Of a DNA stretch of 36,491 nt, positions 1 through 9,247 are shown one piece after another. Made by a program: the position numbers and the translations under genes. Each line of letters starts with the position of its first letter. Position 1 is the first letter of the stretch. A model generated the notes under the pieces. That model was not told where the DNA came from, made no database searches, and worked only from the letters and a program-made list of their open reading frames with translations. Source of the DNA: a virus; IMG/VR virus record IMGVR_UViG_3300021960_000228, positions 1 to 36,491 of that record. The stretch is one strand, 5' to 3'.

Positions 1-939
1 TACAGTGCTAAAAACATAATTAGTAGCTGTAGGCGTGCCTGGACTGCCAGCACTTGGGGTAGTTAAGTATACTAGACCAGTAAGACTCTTTAAACCTTCA
101 TCTCCATCAACTCTTTCAGCATATTTAACAGGAATAGTCCATCCAGGCGACTCTGGACTTACTGCAGTATCTGTGGGTCTACCGGCAAATAAACCTACAG
201 AGGCATAAATAATATCACCATTCCCAGTAACAGAAGGTAACGTAGTGGACCAGTCAGCTAGGGTCAATGAGTTAGTAGTAAAATCCCACGTGCCGTCGTT
301 TACATTTAACGTATTACTACCTTTTCGGTAGATTGTTACTTCCGCAAAGACTTCTCCGTCTGCTTGATAGGGTACTCCCCAGGTCCAATCGGCACTAGGT
401 GGAGTTAAATTACCCCTACTTACCCATAAAATTCCTCCAGTGGCGGGAGGATCATCGGCCCATAGAACTCCAGCGGGGGATAAACCAGTATCGTCTGGAA
501 TGGCTGTAGTACTGATAGGTGCACCGGGGTTACTTGGCCCTCTGTAAAACACTAGGTTTACTGAACCTCCTATAATACCATCTGACCCGTCCCCACCTAG
601 TTGACCATCTTTGGATTTAATTGCTGAGTACTTTAGGTCTATACTTTTACTTCCATATACACCTCTCATTGTAAACTGTTCTTTATCAGAAGCCCAAGCA
701 GAAGAAGGAGATACAGAGCCTGTAATATCCAGTGCTCCTGCAGCTTCGTCTGTGAAGCTAGCCGTGTATGAAGACCCACTAAAACCCGCTATAGAGTAAG
801 TAAAAGGACTAGGCCTGGAAACATTTGGAGTTATACTGCAGTTGGTTGTGGCTCCAGGAGTCACAGTACTACCAGACCCCGCAGTGACTAATATGTCTAT
901 CCTATCTGAAGCTTCTACATTTTTATTTACTGTTGTCAT
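1..939 (-). CDS. Tail-tip/fibre protein downstream of gpJ (3' end outside window)
   Basis: The frame is open from an ATG at 939 to the window edge (313 codons, no stop), so the C-terminus is missing. An AGGA ribosome binding site directly follows the J stop codon, 11 bases upstream, so it should be co-translated with J. The N-terminal ~100 residues are Ser/Thr/Gly-rich and beta-like. A short collagen-like Gly-rich stretch (KDGQLGGDGSDG) lies near residues 111-122. Two loosely similar segments follow, each with a 'Y-x(2)-PS-x-G-PG-x-P' type start (FYRGPSNPGAP and YLTTPSAGSPGTP), a layout common in modular tail-tip and fibre proteins. The Gly-rich stretch resembles one near residue 1315 of the neighbouring J protein. 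A role at the tail tip or in receptor contact is inferred from position and composition. I do not recognise a specific family. Confidence 0.8.
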   Translation of the reverse strand, partial: MTTVNKNVEASDRIDILVTAGSGSTVTPGATTNCSITPNVSRPSPFTYSIAGFSGSSYTASFTDEAAGALDITGSVSPSSAWASDKEQFTMRGVYGSKSIDLKYSAIKSKDGQLGGDGSDGIIGGSVNLVFYRGPSNPGAPISTTAIPDDTGLSPAGVLWADDPPATGGILWVSRGNLTPPSADWTWGVPYQADGEVFAEVTIYRKGSNTLNVNDGTWDFTTNSLTLADWSTTLPSVTGNGDIIYASVGLFAGRPTDTAVSPESPGWTIPVKYAERVDGDEGLKSLTGLVYLTTPSAGSPGTPTATNYVFSTV

Positions 940-950
940 ATTTTTTTCCT

Positions 951-3900
951 TTATGCTGCTACTGTTGAAGTAAACGTTACTACTACATTTACATCGTCTG
1001 TGACAGAGCCTACCTTTCTGATTTTTATTCTAACTTGAAAAGTTTCAAACTCAGGCTCATAGACAGTACCAAGTACTGTGTAAGCCGAAATAGCTCTAGT
1101 AGTGGTTATTGTTGCCCAAGTTGATTCTGACCAATTGGCCGCAGGGTCAACGTCACCACTAACCTTCTCCCACCAGATCTCATAGCCGAGCCCTACATTA
1201 AGTGCTCTATCCCCCACAGGAAGCCAGTCGTCTGAGCCCACATTTGTAGGGGCAGTACACCCACTAAAACCTGTACCCGCATAACACAAGCCTGAGTTTA
1301 AAAAGTTAAGAGTACCCCCTGCAGCTTTCGGGGTAGTCTCTGCAGGAGTGCTCCATAGAAGACTAGTAAAACTTAGTTGGGCGGTGCCGGAAGGCGCCGA
1401 AGTGTCCGCTATTGCTACAGTACCAAAGCCATGTATAGGGGAACCCCCTGTTGAAGCCGCATACACAGCAGGAACAAAACTTTCTCCAGAATCCGCTCCA
1501 TCAGAGACTATATCAATAGTGTAGTCAGCTGAGCCTCCCACTAATGTAACAGCTTGTCTAGCAGAAATTGGCGCTACGGAGCCAACACTAGGGTTTGTGA
1601 AGTCCGCTGTAGTAATTCCTACGGGAGAATCAAAAGATAAGTACATAGTATTAACATTAGTATTATTGGTTTCTAGGTGTATAGTAAGAGTATCGCCCTC
1701 TGCAGGAGTACTGCTACTAATAGTAAAGTTATATGTTTGTCCGGTTACAGTAACTGTAGGGCTAGTAGCTACAACACTTCCTAATGTAGCAGCGTCATAA
1801 ATTTTCACGGAAAAAGTTTCATTAGAACTTTCAAAATCTACTCCTGCCGTATAAGTAGCACTAGTGCCTTGCCCTGATCCATTTAGTACAATTGTTTCTC
1901 TAGAACTGCCATTTGGAGGTGTGGGACTAAAATCAGCATCGTTGGTAGTGACGTGGGACCACTCTAGATATACTGTACCGCTAGTAGGACCACTGACTGC
2001 GAAATTCACTGTATCCCCTTCCTTAATACTAGTAGAAGAAGGAGTCACTGAGTAGGTACTAGAGGCCCCTGCTACAGTGGCTGAAATATTGTGAAGAGTG
2101 GGTTGATTCAACTGAAATAGGTCGTACTCTCCAGTTGACTCGTCTATTTTAAGCGTCAAACCGTTTTGTGTCTTCGTACTTAGGCCACCTGCTGAGGTAC
2201 CCCCAACAACTGAGTAAACCCCTGAATTAGTAACGTCGGCACCACTAAAGAATAATTCCCATTCTCCTGAAGCATTCGGGAAGTTGGTTTCAAAAACTCT
2301 ACCACCAAAGTCAGTATTAATAGTTTGGCCTGGATTTGTTATAATAGCTCCTATATTGCCCGAACCTTGCTTGACTCTAATAATAGACAGAGAGTCTGTT
2401 AAGATGATATTAGTCTCCCCTATATTTCTAACATTCACTTCAACAACATCCCCTCCCTGGCTCCAAGTAGTCGGTACCGGATATAGATAAAAGGGATTAG
2501 TAGTATAGGCAGGAGTAGTCACATCAACTCCATTTAGCTTATAGTTGTACTCCGGAGACAATACAGTACTAGACCGGGTCTCTACTTCTATAGATGAGGA
2601 GTCTGACGAACTGGCTGTGTACTGCGGGCTCAGTCCTTCGCCATTATACACAATAGAATAATCCGTAGCTATGATGCCTACATTTTGTCCTTTGTCTCCA
2701 GCAGGGCCCTTCCCGTTTATATACAGTTGTAAAGTATAAGTCTTAGGAGAGGTACTAGAGGCATTGACTTTTCCTATAATAGCATCTTCTTCAATATCTG
2801 GCTTAAACTCTTGAGAGAAAGCAAATACACCCGTTTGAGTCCTCAAAAAGGCAGTATTGACTTGTAGTTGAGTATCACTTTCAATAGATACAATAGTACG
2901 GTATTCTGAGGTTTGTACTTCAGTGCCTGCACTTGGGTCAGACGAAATTTTTATTAAATCTCCTATTTTAAACTCAGAGGTAAATACGGTGCCAACCCCT
3001 GTAGCTATAAAACTTCCTTCTACAGTAGAAACAGAACCGGAAGTAGCTACTAACCCATTATTCGTGTAGCCTAGAGGGACTATATAGGATCTATTTAATA
3101 ATATATTATTAGTTCCCCTTACAACACTATCAGTATAAATTTGAATAGCTTTCCAAGGGTGAGGAGTAACTTCGTCCGCACCAGATGAGTCAAAATACAA
3201 ATAAGCTTCTTCATCAAGACCCAAACCACTAAAATCTTCTTGGGTAGCTTCCGTTCCGGCAGTGTCTGGGAACGAGAAACTCGTCCCTGCTGGAGTAGAG
3301 AAAGTATAGGCGTTTCCGGCTAGTCTAACTATAGAGTCACCAGGATCTATAGAACTAGTAGAAAAACTATCCCCTGAAAGAACTCCGCCAACGGCTATGG
3401 AATTAATTCTTCTATTGCCCGCGGCGCTTAAGGATACGAATCTTCTTACGATAGTCCAAGGAGATTTTACTCCTATGTCATTTATAGTTCTAGCTCTTAC
3501 AGTATAGATACCTTCCGAAACCCCTGATATCGACAAAGAATTAGAAGCCCCAGAAACTTTTTCTGTTTTAAAGTCGCTAAGTCCTGACGCCTCTTGGAAG
3601 TCGTGTTGGATCTCATACATAGATAAGAACCTATAGGGTATCTGTGTAGTAACCCCGGTGCTGTCCGTAAAACTTTCTATAGGACTAGTCCAAGAAACTT
3701 CTACTTTTTGACCCGTCGCACTTCCAAATTCGGCATTTCTAGCTTCTGGGAACATCTCTATAGATATGTTTGTCGGAGAAGGAACATCGTCTAGTCTTCC
3801 TGAAATAGGAATGTAGTCAGTAGTGTATACAGGAGGGTCTACGTCTATCTCGTCAAATTTTGTAGGATAATAATTAGAAGCTACTATAGAGTACTTATTA

Positions 3901-6656
3901 TCATCTTCTTCGATACTTATTATTCTATACTCTTTAATTTCCTGTGTAGTTGTATCTTGCTTTCTACCTACAGCCCATATAACATCAATATTGGGAACGG
4001 AACTGAAAGCTCCAATTACTGTAACTTGGTTAGAGGCGCTCAGAGGACCATTTATATCTTTTACCTCAACTCTTGTATTTTTGGAGTAAGTTGTTATGAC
4101 TGGGTTACCTGCTCCGTCAACTAAATTTACTGAGTCTTCAAGAGTTGAAATAGGATTACCAGCATTGTCCTCCAACAGAAGCGCCCCTCTAGTGTAAGCC
4201 TGGCTATTTAAAGTAACAGAATCCTGTGCTAGAAAAATACCTGGTTCTGGGTAAATTAAGTATAATATACAGTTCGCGGGGTCACCGCCTGGATAAGATA
4301 TGCTTCGGTCCAAATTAATAACATTAGTTGTTGAACTTGGTGCTGTTCTTCCACTAGACTCAATTCCTATGTCATCTTTATCTTGTATATTAATAATATC
4401 GCCGGGCAGTAAAAAAGCCCCATTGATAGAAGTAGTAAAGCTTACTACTTCAGTTTCGTTTAATAGTGTGGCCATTTGCCACTTTGCAACTCTTCTAGCC
4501 TGTGACTCAGAAGTTGCACCAAAAGCTACAATATCTTTACTAACTATTTTGCCTTGCTTAGCAATCTCTCCTGTTTCTTCTACAGTTAAGATAGTTCTTT
4601 TATAAAATTCTTGAGGGTTATTCCAGCTAACGTTCACCTGATTAACTCTAGACTTGCTACCTGTGTACGTATAGTCAAAAATGCCCTCAGATACATTGGC
4701 AGAACTAAAAGTATATACGGGCTCTTTTGGTCTATCTTGAATAGGTGTAATTTGTCCATCTATCCAATAAGACATGCCCCTAAAAACACTAGCCAAGTCT
4801 TTAAGTACTTTATATGCTTCTGTGCGTTTAGTTAAATAAGTATTACAGGCAAATCTAGGCTCTTGACCTCCTTTTCCATTGTCTACGAGTTCATCACAAT
4901 ATCTGGCTATTTGGTATAGAGCATATTTATCAATTTCATTAGGGCTGATAAAGTCCCCTAAACCGTAATCTCTATTAGTTAGAATGTCGTAATATACCCA
5001 CGCAGGATTATTACAATAAACTTTAGGGAAGTTTATATCATCTCTACTAAGGGTTTCGTCTCCTCTAAAAGAGCCGTCCCATGTTTGATAAACAGCAGCA
5101 TCTAAGCCGGTACCCTTAACACGAGTATATTGAGCGTTAGCACTACCTATCTCATCCCTAGGAAAGTAATTAGAAGGTACAGCAATTTTTTTACCTCTTA
5201 GATGATAGGCTCTGGACGGAGGGCTATCGAAATCTTCAGCAGAAAAACTTACTGCACCATAAGCAGTTAAAGGGTAGTTAAATTTATCATATATGTAAGC
5301 TTGAACATTTTTAACTTTAGCTACAGCAATAAAAGTATTATCATCAGGGCAATACTCCCCCAAAGCTTCAGGACTCAGCCTGCGTATCTGTATATTCCAA
5401 TCAACAAAAGGCTTGTATTTATCTAAGTTTATAGTAAACTCTTTTATAAAAGGACTGTTAGCTCCTTTTTTCTGGACAACTCCCGAAGATCTTCTTGATC
5501 CTCCGTTTCCATACACATTGTTAGCGTAGTTAATTTGAGTGCTATCTGCGGACTTGCTACCACCAGCAGGCCATGCAGGAACAGTTGAAACAAAGTCAGC
5601 ACCGCCATAATCTTTACCATATATAAGAGTTTTTTTAGTCACAGGAGAACCGCCGGTATCAGCAGTATATTCCAAGACTATTTGAAATTCAGCATAAGCA
5701 GTTCTTGCCTCTCCCTCTCTACCATTATGTCTAAGACCTCCAGGGAACTCAACAGCGACTCTAACTGCGTCTATCTCCTCTAAAGTAAACTGTGAGAAAT
5801 TAAGTGAGTTGCCTTGTACAACGACGGGTCCAGCGCTGCCCCCTGCCGCGTTTGACCTAAAAAGTTCTGATCCATTTCCTATAATAACAGAAGCGGAAGG
5901 AGCACCTATACCTCTACCGGAAAAACTACTTATAGGTAGTTGATACCTGGTCCCATTTTTGACAAATCCATATGTCTGATCATAGGTCATTGTAGGGGTA
6001 GAAGAAGAGGCATACTGCACGGCGGCTGAAAGTCTACAAGGGGTTTGATTAGCGTTAGTGGTTACTGGCTCTACAAGAGTACAAGTGTTATCTGTTATGC
6101 TGGTGCTATCGATCTTAACTAGTGCGTCTATTTTAACGGCTGCTCCAGAGCTAATAGCAGTATTAATAGGGGGATATATTACGGCTTGATCTGTTCCTAC
6201 ACGACTTACAAGTATACCTGCATACTCAGAGCCGTCTTGCCCCGCTCCGGCTATTCTAATAATATACTTACACCAGTCTGTAATATCCGTTTCTTCTGTG
6301 CCTGTAAAGTTTAGGAAGTACTTATCGTCAAGAGTAGAGGCAGAGGAAAAAGTTATATAACTAAAACCTGGTTTCATACTATTTGTTAAAGTGTCTGAAG
6401 GCCCAGCATTTAGTATCTGTAGATATCTGTCCCCATCGGAAAAATCTATATTAGCAAATAATCCGTTAGCGTCTGTAACAGAAGTGCCTGAGACAGAGCA
6501 CTTTCCAGAGGATCCTTTGAGCGAGGTGTATTTACTATTGGAGAGTAAAGAAGTTTGATTAAGATATATACCGGATAGTCCACCTACTAAGCCTTCTATC
6601 TCTCCTGCAGAAAGAAGATCCACGATATACCCATATTGTTTTTCTATAATAGTCAT
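951..6656 (-). CDS. J: Tail tip attachment / host specificity protein, lambda gpJ homologue
   Basis: 1901 residues, against 1132 in lambda J. The N-terminus (residues ~7-33, ending 'EIEGLVGGLSGIYLNQ') matches the start of lambda J. The conserved central domain covers roughly residues 540-830, including 'NPAWVYYDILTNRDYGLG', 'LYQIARYCDELV' and 'ESQARRVAKWQM', all with clear lambda J counterparts. A fibronectin-III-like segment lies near 955-1065. A Gly-rich linker (GKGPAGDKGQN) is near 1315. Two Calx-beta-like repeats of about 100 residues lie near 1535-1755, followed by a unique C-terminal ~140 residues. Lambda J forms the trimeric tail tip and its C-terminus binds the receptor, so the divergent C-terminal third here is the likely receptor-binding part. 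ATG start with AAGGA 10 bases upstream; last of the I-J pair. Confidence 0.95.
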   Translation of the reverse strand: MTIIEKQYGYIVDLLSAGEIEGLVGGLSGIYLNQTSLLSNSKYTSLKGSSGKCSVSGTSVTDANGLFANIDFSDGDRYLQILNAGPSDTLTNSMKPGFSYITFSSASTLDDKYFLNFTGTEETDITDWCKYIIRIAGAGQDGSEYAGILVSRVGTDQAVIYPPINTAISSGAAVKIDALVKIDSTSITDNTCTLVEPVTTNANQTPCRLSAAVQYASSSTPTMTYDQTYGFVKNGTRYQLPISSFSGRGIGAPSASVIIGNGSELFRSNAAGGSAGPVVVQGNSLNFSQFTLEEIDAVRVAVEFPGGLRHNGREGEARTAYAEFQIVLEYTADTGGSPVTKKTLIYGKDYGGADFVSTVPAWPAGGSKSADSTQINYANNVYGNGGSRRSSGVVQKKGANSPFIKEFTINLDKYKPFVDWNIQIRRLSPEALGEYCPDDNTFIAVAKVKNVQAYIYDKFNYPLTAYGAVSFSAEDFDSPPSRAYHLRGKKIAVPSNYFPRDEIGSANAQYTRVKGTGLDAAVYQTWDGSFRGDETLSRDDINFPKVYCNNPAWVYYDILTNRDYGLGDFISPNEIDKYALYQIARYCDELVDNGKGGQEPRFACNTYLTKRTEAYKVLKDLASVFRGMSYWIDGQITPIQDRPKEPVYTFSSANVSEGIFDYTYTGSKSRVNQVNVSWNNPQEFYKRTILTVEETGEIAKQGKIVSKDIVAFGATSESQARRVAKWQMATLLNETEVVSFTTSINGAFLLPGDIINIQDKDDIGIESSGRTAPSSTTNVINLDRSISYPGGDPANCILYLIYPEPGIFLAQDSVTLNSQAYTRGALLLEDNAGNPISTLEDSVNLVDGAGNPVITTYSKNTRVEVKDINGPLSASNQVTVIGAFSSVPNIDVIWAVGRKQDTTTQEIKEYRIISIEEDDNKYSIVASNYYPTKFDEIDVDPPVYTTDYIPISGRLDDVPSPTNISIEMFPEARNAEFGSATGQKVEVSWTSPIESFTDSTGVTTQIPYRFLSMYEIQHDFQEASGLSDFKTEKVSGASNSLSISGVSEGIYTVRARTINDIGVKSPWTIVRRFVSLSAAGNRRINSIAVGGVLSGDSFSTSSIDPGDSIVRLAGNAYTFSTPAGTSFSFPDTAGTEATQEDFSGLGLDEEAYLYFDSSGADEVTPHPWKAIQIYTDSVVRGTNNILLNRSYIVPLGYTNNGLVATSGSVSTVEGSFIATGVGTVFTSEFKIGDLIKISSDPSAGTEVQTSEYRTIVSIESDTQLQVNTAFLRTQTGVFAFSQEFKPDIEEDAIIGKVNASSTSPKTYTLQLYINGKGPAGDKGQNVGIIATDYSIVYNGEGLSPQYTASSSDSSSIEVETRSSTVLSPEYNYKLNGVDVTTPAYTTNPFYLYPVPTTWSQGGDVVEVNVRNIGETNIILTDSLSIIRVKQGSGNIGAIITNPGQTINTDFGGRVFETNFPNASGEWELFFSGADVTNSGVYSVVGGTSAGGLSTKTQNGLTLKIDESTGEYDLFQLNQPTLHNISATVAGASSTYSVTPSSTSIKEGDTVNFAVSGPTSGTVYLEWSHVTTNDADFSPTPPNGSSRETIVLNGSGQGTSATYTAGVDFESSNETFSVKIYDAATLGSVVATSPTVTVTGQTYNFTISSSTPAEGDTLTIHLETNNTNVNTMYLSFDSPVGITTADFTNPSVGSVAPISARQAVTLVGGSADYTIDIVSDGADSGESFVPAVYAASTGGSPIHGFGTVAIADTSAPSGTAQLSFTSLLWSTPAETTPKAAGGTLNFLNSGLCYAGTGFSGCTAPTNVGSDDWLPVGDRALNVGLGYEIWWEKVSGDVDPAANWSESTWATITTTRAISAYTVLGTVYEPEFETFQVRIKIRKVGSVTDDVNVVVTFTSTVAA

Positions 6657-6670
6657 TTATTTGTTCCTTG

Positions 6671-7387
6671 TTATGCGTCTAAGACAAATTTACTGAAGTC
6701 TGGAGTAATAAGCTCGTCGGCCAGTCCAAAAGAAAAGCTGGTAGAGGTATTAATAGCAGGACCGCCCCCCTCTCCGCCATTAAAATTAATAGAAGACTGG
6801 CCTGACCCAGAAGTTCCGTTCCCTTCTACTATTCCATTATTAATTCTTACTGGGTAGTTTGAATAGTATGCAGATATAGCGCCTCCTCCTATAATTAGCT
6901 CGCCATACAGTACTGGAACTGCCAGTCCCTGAGCTACGTTATCTACGGGGCCACCAAATAAGTAAGAAGGGTCGTCCGCGTCTTCAGTCTCAGGGCCAGG
7001 AGCTAGTAACTCTACGAGTCCTCCCACAATTAAAGAGGCCCCCGTAGACCAGAGAAAAGGACCAGCCGGGCCAGCAAAGAAACCGGCTACAACAAGAATA
7101 ATCCCTAAAACTATCTTTAAACCGGCTTTAGCGCCATCAGGTACTTCTGTTATGATAATATCCTCATCAGCTACAGTAGACAGGTATAGGTCTTCGGGAT
7201 TCATTAAAATGTCCTTACCTTTTCGTATCTCAAATGCAATATCTGAATCTTTACTATCTAATAAATACTTTCTGAACCCAGGGGTTTGACACCCTATTAA
7301 CTTAAAAATATCCGCTACTGTAGCGCAGTCAGTGTCCCAGACTTTGCCGAATTTAGAAATTTCTCCTATTAAATGAACTTTTTGCAT
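6671..7387 (-). CDS. I: Tail assembly protein, lambda gpI homologue
   Basis: 238 residues. The first ~90 residues form a small ubiquitin-like/beta-grasp region typical of gpI. A strongly hydrophobic Gly/Ala-rich stretch follows (residues ~95-130, 'IVLGIILVVAGFFAGPAG'). After it comes the diagnostic motif 'YLFGGPVDNVAQG', then 'VPVLYGELIIGG', which closely resembles lambda gpI. In lambda, gpI is needed for tail tip assembly and is thought not to remain in the finished virion. The ATG at 7387 has a GAGG site upstream and overlaps the end of the K gene by 19 bases. Only 14 bases separate it from J, which keeps the lambda order K-I-J. Confidence 0.9.
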   Translation of the reverse strand: MQKVHLIGEISKFGKVWDTDCATVADIFKLIGCQTPGFRKYLLDSKDSDIAFEIRKGKDILMNPEDLYLSTVADEDIIITEVPDGAKAGLKIVLGIILVVAGFFAGPAGPFLWSTGASLIVGGLVELLAPGPETEDADDPSYLFGGPVDNVAQGLAVPVLYGELIIGGGAISAYYSNYPVRINNGIVEGNGTSGSGQSSINFNGGEGGGPAINTSTSFSFGLADELITPDFSKFVLDA

Positions 7388-8073
7388 CTCATATACCTCG
7401 TTATGTTCTTATTCCATCCGGAATATAGCGATTCTCTGCATGAGAGTCTATTTTCTGCGTGGTGCATGAAAATACCCTCACCTAAATAAATACCACAATG
7501 GTTAGGTACCTTTGAAAGCACACTAAAAATTATGACATCATGTTCTTTTGGTTCTTCTACCTCTATAAAGCCAAAGGAGTCATATAAATCATCAAAATAA
7601 TTTAACCCTTTTAACCACCAGTTATCCTCAAATTCTATTGCTGGAATTATAGTGTTTAGTTTAATTCTGTAATAGTCTCTAACTAGAGAGTAACAATCGT
7701 TTGTACCAAAATCATACTCTCTTCCTAGTAAGGGAGTATCCTTCTTTTCCGGAGTATGAATGAATTTTGTAAAACCTGGCACTGAATAAGCAATGTAAGG
7801 TATCCCTAAAAAATTACTTACCGCTATATCTTTCTCGCTTAGACCGTTTTCATCGTCTGGGTGACTGTGTACAATTGCATAAATATCTCCCATCATAGAA
7901 GCTTTTATGTATTCTTCTGCGGGTATTTTAAAATAGTTTAAAGGATCCTCAGCGTCGTTTTTGCAAGGTATCCATTTTAACTTACCTCTCTTATTTAATA
8001 TAATCCCACAACCTTCTTCCGGATAGCAACTTACTAAGTGCTCTAAAATTTCTTTATCGCTTTTGTTGTACAC
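7369..8073 (-). CDS. K: Tail tip assembly protein gpK: JAMM peptidase plus NlpC/P60 peptidase
   Basis: A two-domain enzyme as in lambda gpK. Residue numbers below count from the upstream TTG at 8088. The Mov34/JAB domain has Glu25 in 'PEEGCGI' and the full JAMM metal motif His74-x-His76-x7-Ser84-x2-Asp87. The NlpC/P60 cysteine peptidase domain has Cys132 in 'GTNDCYSL', His197 in 'NHCGI' and His209/His210, so both active sites look intact. The family is thought to act in tail tip maturation and local peptidoglycan cleavage during DNA entry. Start choice: the longest frame begins with TTG at 8088 and has no ribosome binding site. A GTG at 8073 (codon 6) has GGAGG at 8082-8086 with an 8-base spacer, so I prefer a 234-residue product. 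The gene overlaps the end of L. Confidence 0.9.
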   Translation of the reverse strand: MYNKSDKEILEHLVSCYPEEGCGIILNKRGKLKWIPCKNDAEDPLNYFKIPAEEYIKASMMGDIYAIVHSHPDDENGLSEKDIAVSNFLGIPYIAYSVPGFTKFIHTPEKKDTPLLGREYDFGTNDCYSLVRDYYRIKLNTIIPAIEFEDNWWLKGLNYFDDLYDSFGFIEVEEPKEHDVIIFSVLSKVPNHCGIYLGEGIFMHHAENRLSCRESLYSGWNKNITRYMRCKKFI

Positions 8074-9247
8074 CAGGAAAGCCTCCAAATCTTAAATATT
8101 GAGTTGCTGCTATAGCCTGAGCAGGGACGGAGGAGTTAGATATTTCCTGAGCCCCGTAACGTAAACTGCAGGATTTAATTTTCTTTCCACAAACATCACC
8201 AGCGGTCCAGTAGGCGCCTTCCTTAACTTCTGTTATAACGCTAGTATCAGTACTAAGAAGTCTGATCTTCCAGAGTACTCCGTCTTTAAGTACATAGTCA
8301 TTGAACTTAGTATTTTTATATCCATAATAAGTTGTGCCGGGAGAAAAGGGAGCCCACGTACGGATTCTTCTCCAATTTACTTTGTCTGTATCAGAAGGAG
8401 GAGAAGAGCTAGAAGTAAGAGCTTGCCAGTAGTTTAAGCTAGAAACAGTACTTACAGTAAGTCCGTCAGTACTATACCTATCTAAATCCTGAGCAGTGGT
8501 ATATAACGAAGCAGCAGTTGAACTTGCCGTCCAAGGCGTAAAGCCTCCTCCATATCCTATACCAATTATATACTCATCAAACTCATTTAAGAAAAGTCTA
8601 GAGCCATAGCCATCTTTCAAGAATCTAGAGTTCCAGTCACAGCCCCCTGATCTTACATTTTCTGGTAGGTCTGTGGTCGCTCCTTTATATTTGAAGGGAC
8701 AAGCACCCCCGACTATAACTCTTCGAGGAAGCCTAACTCCCTGTAAGTCAAAAGGGGCTGCTAACTCGAAAGTTACATTCAGAACATTTTTAGACTTTAT
8801 TCTGTCTACGAAATAAACAGTTCTAGGGTACTCTACGGGAGATAGTCCCGCACCTACATCTCCGGAGTTCCCCACTAAGTACTTTTCTAGAGTAACTCGT
8901 TTAGTAAGTTTTGAGCCTACTAAATCCTGCAGATTTAATCCCCCAATAGAGTCTGAAAGAGCAGTTCCTACATTAGCTATAGATAGTGTCGGTCTAGTAA
9001 TGGCACCGTCTGCTTTAATATCGAATCCTTCCGCTTCTATAGGTATAGCTGTATACTCTATTTCTGCTCCAATTACATATTCCGACCGCCACTCTCTAAA
9101 CCTGACGTTCTCTAGAGTGGACCCGTCGAACTCGGCTTTACCAGCGTAAAAATATGCGAATGATCCTTCTGCATACTCTAATTCATACAATACTATAACT
9201 GAGGATCCTGGGTCTTGTAGCTGCGCTGTTTTTATAATATCTGTCAT
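8054..9247 (-). CDS. L: Minor tail protein gpL, iron-sulfur tail tip protein with large insertion
   Basis: 397 residues, against 232 in lambda. The N-terminal ~180 residues follow the gpL plan ('VRFREWRSEYVIGAEIEY', then 'LTKRVTLEKYLV'). The protein has exactly four cysteines: C183 (GGACPF), C203 (GGCDWNS), C353 (GDVCGKKIK) and C360 (KSCSLRYG), and ends with 'LRFGGFPG'. Lambda gpL binds an iron-sulfur cluster through four C-terminal cysteines, and this pattern matches. Between C203 and C353 lies an insertion of about 130 residues with two Trp/Tyr-rich segments resembling carbohydrate-binding modules of the CBM5/12 type ('TYYGYKNTKFNDYV...LWK...YWTAGD'). That resemblance is inference. The ATG overlaps the stop of the upstream M gene (ATGA) and has GGAG upstream. 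Confidence 0.88.
   Translation of the reverse strand: MTDIIKTAQLQDPGSSVIVLYELEYAEGSFAYFYAGKAEFDGSTLENVRFREWRSEYVIGAEIEYTAIPIEAEGFDIKADGAITRPTLSIANVGTALSDSIGGLNLQDLVGSKLTKRVTLEKYLVGNSGDVGAGLSPVEYPRTVYFVDRIKSKNVLNVTFELAAPFDLQGVRLPRRVIVGGACPFKYKGATTDLPENVRSGGCDWNSRFLKDGYGSRLFLNEFDEYIIGIGYGGGFTPWTASSTAASLYTTAQDLDRYSTDGLTVSTVSSLNYWQALTSSSSPPSDTDKVNWRRIRTWAPFSPGTTYYGYKNTKFNDYVLKDGVLWKIRLLSTDTSVITEVKEGAYWTAGDVCGKKIKSCSLRYGAQEISNSSVPAQAIAATQYLRFGGFPGVQQKR

Noticed and set aside
4300-4605. 101-residue plus-strand open frame
   Set aside because: Antisense to the most conserved part of J; low-complexity hydrophobic translation typical of a shadow frame.
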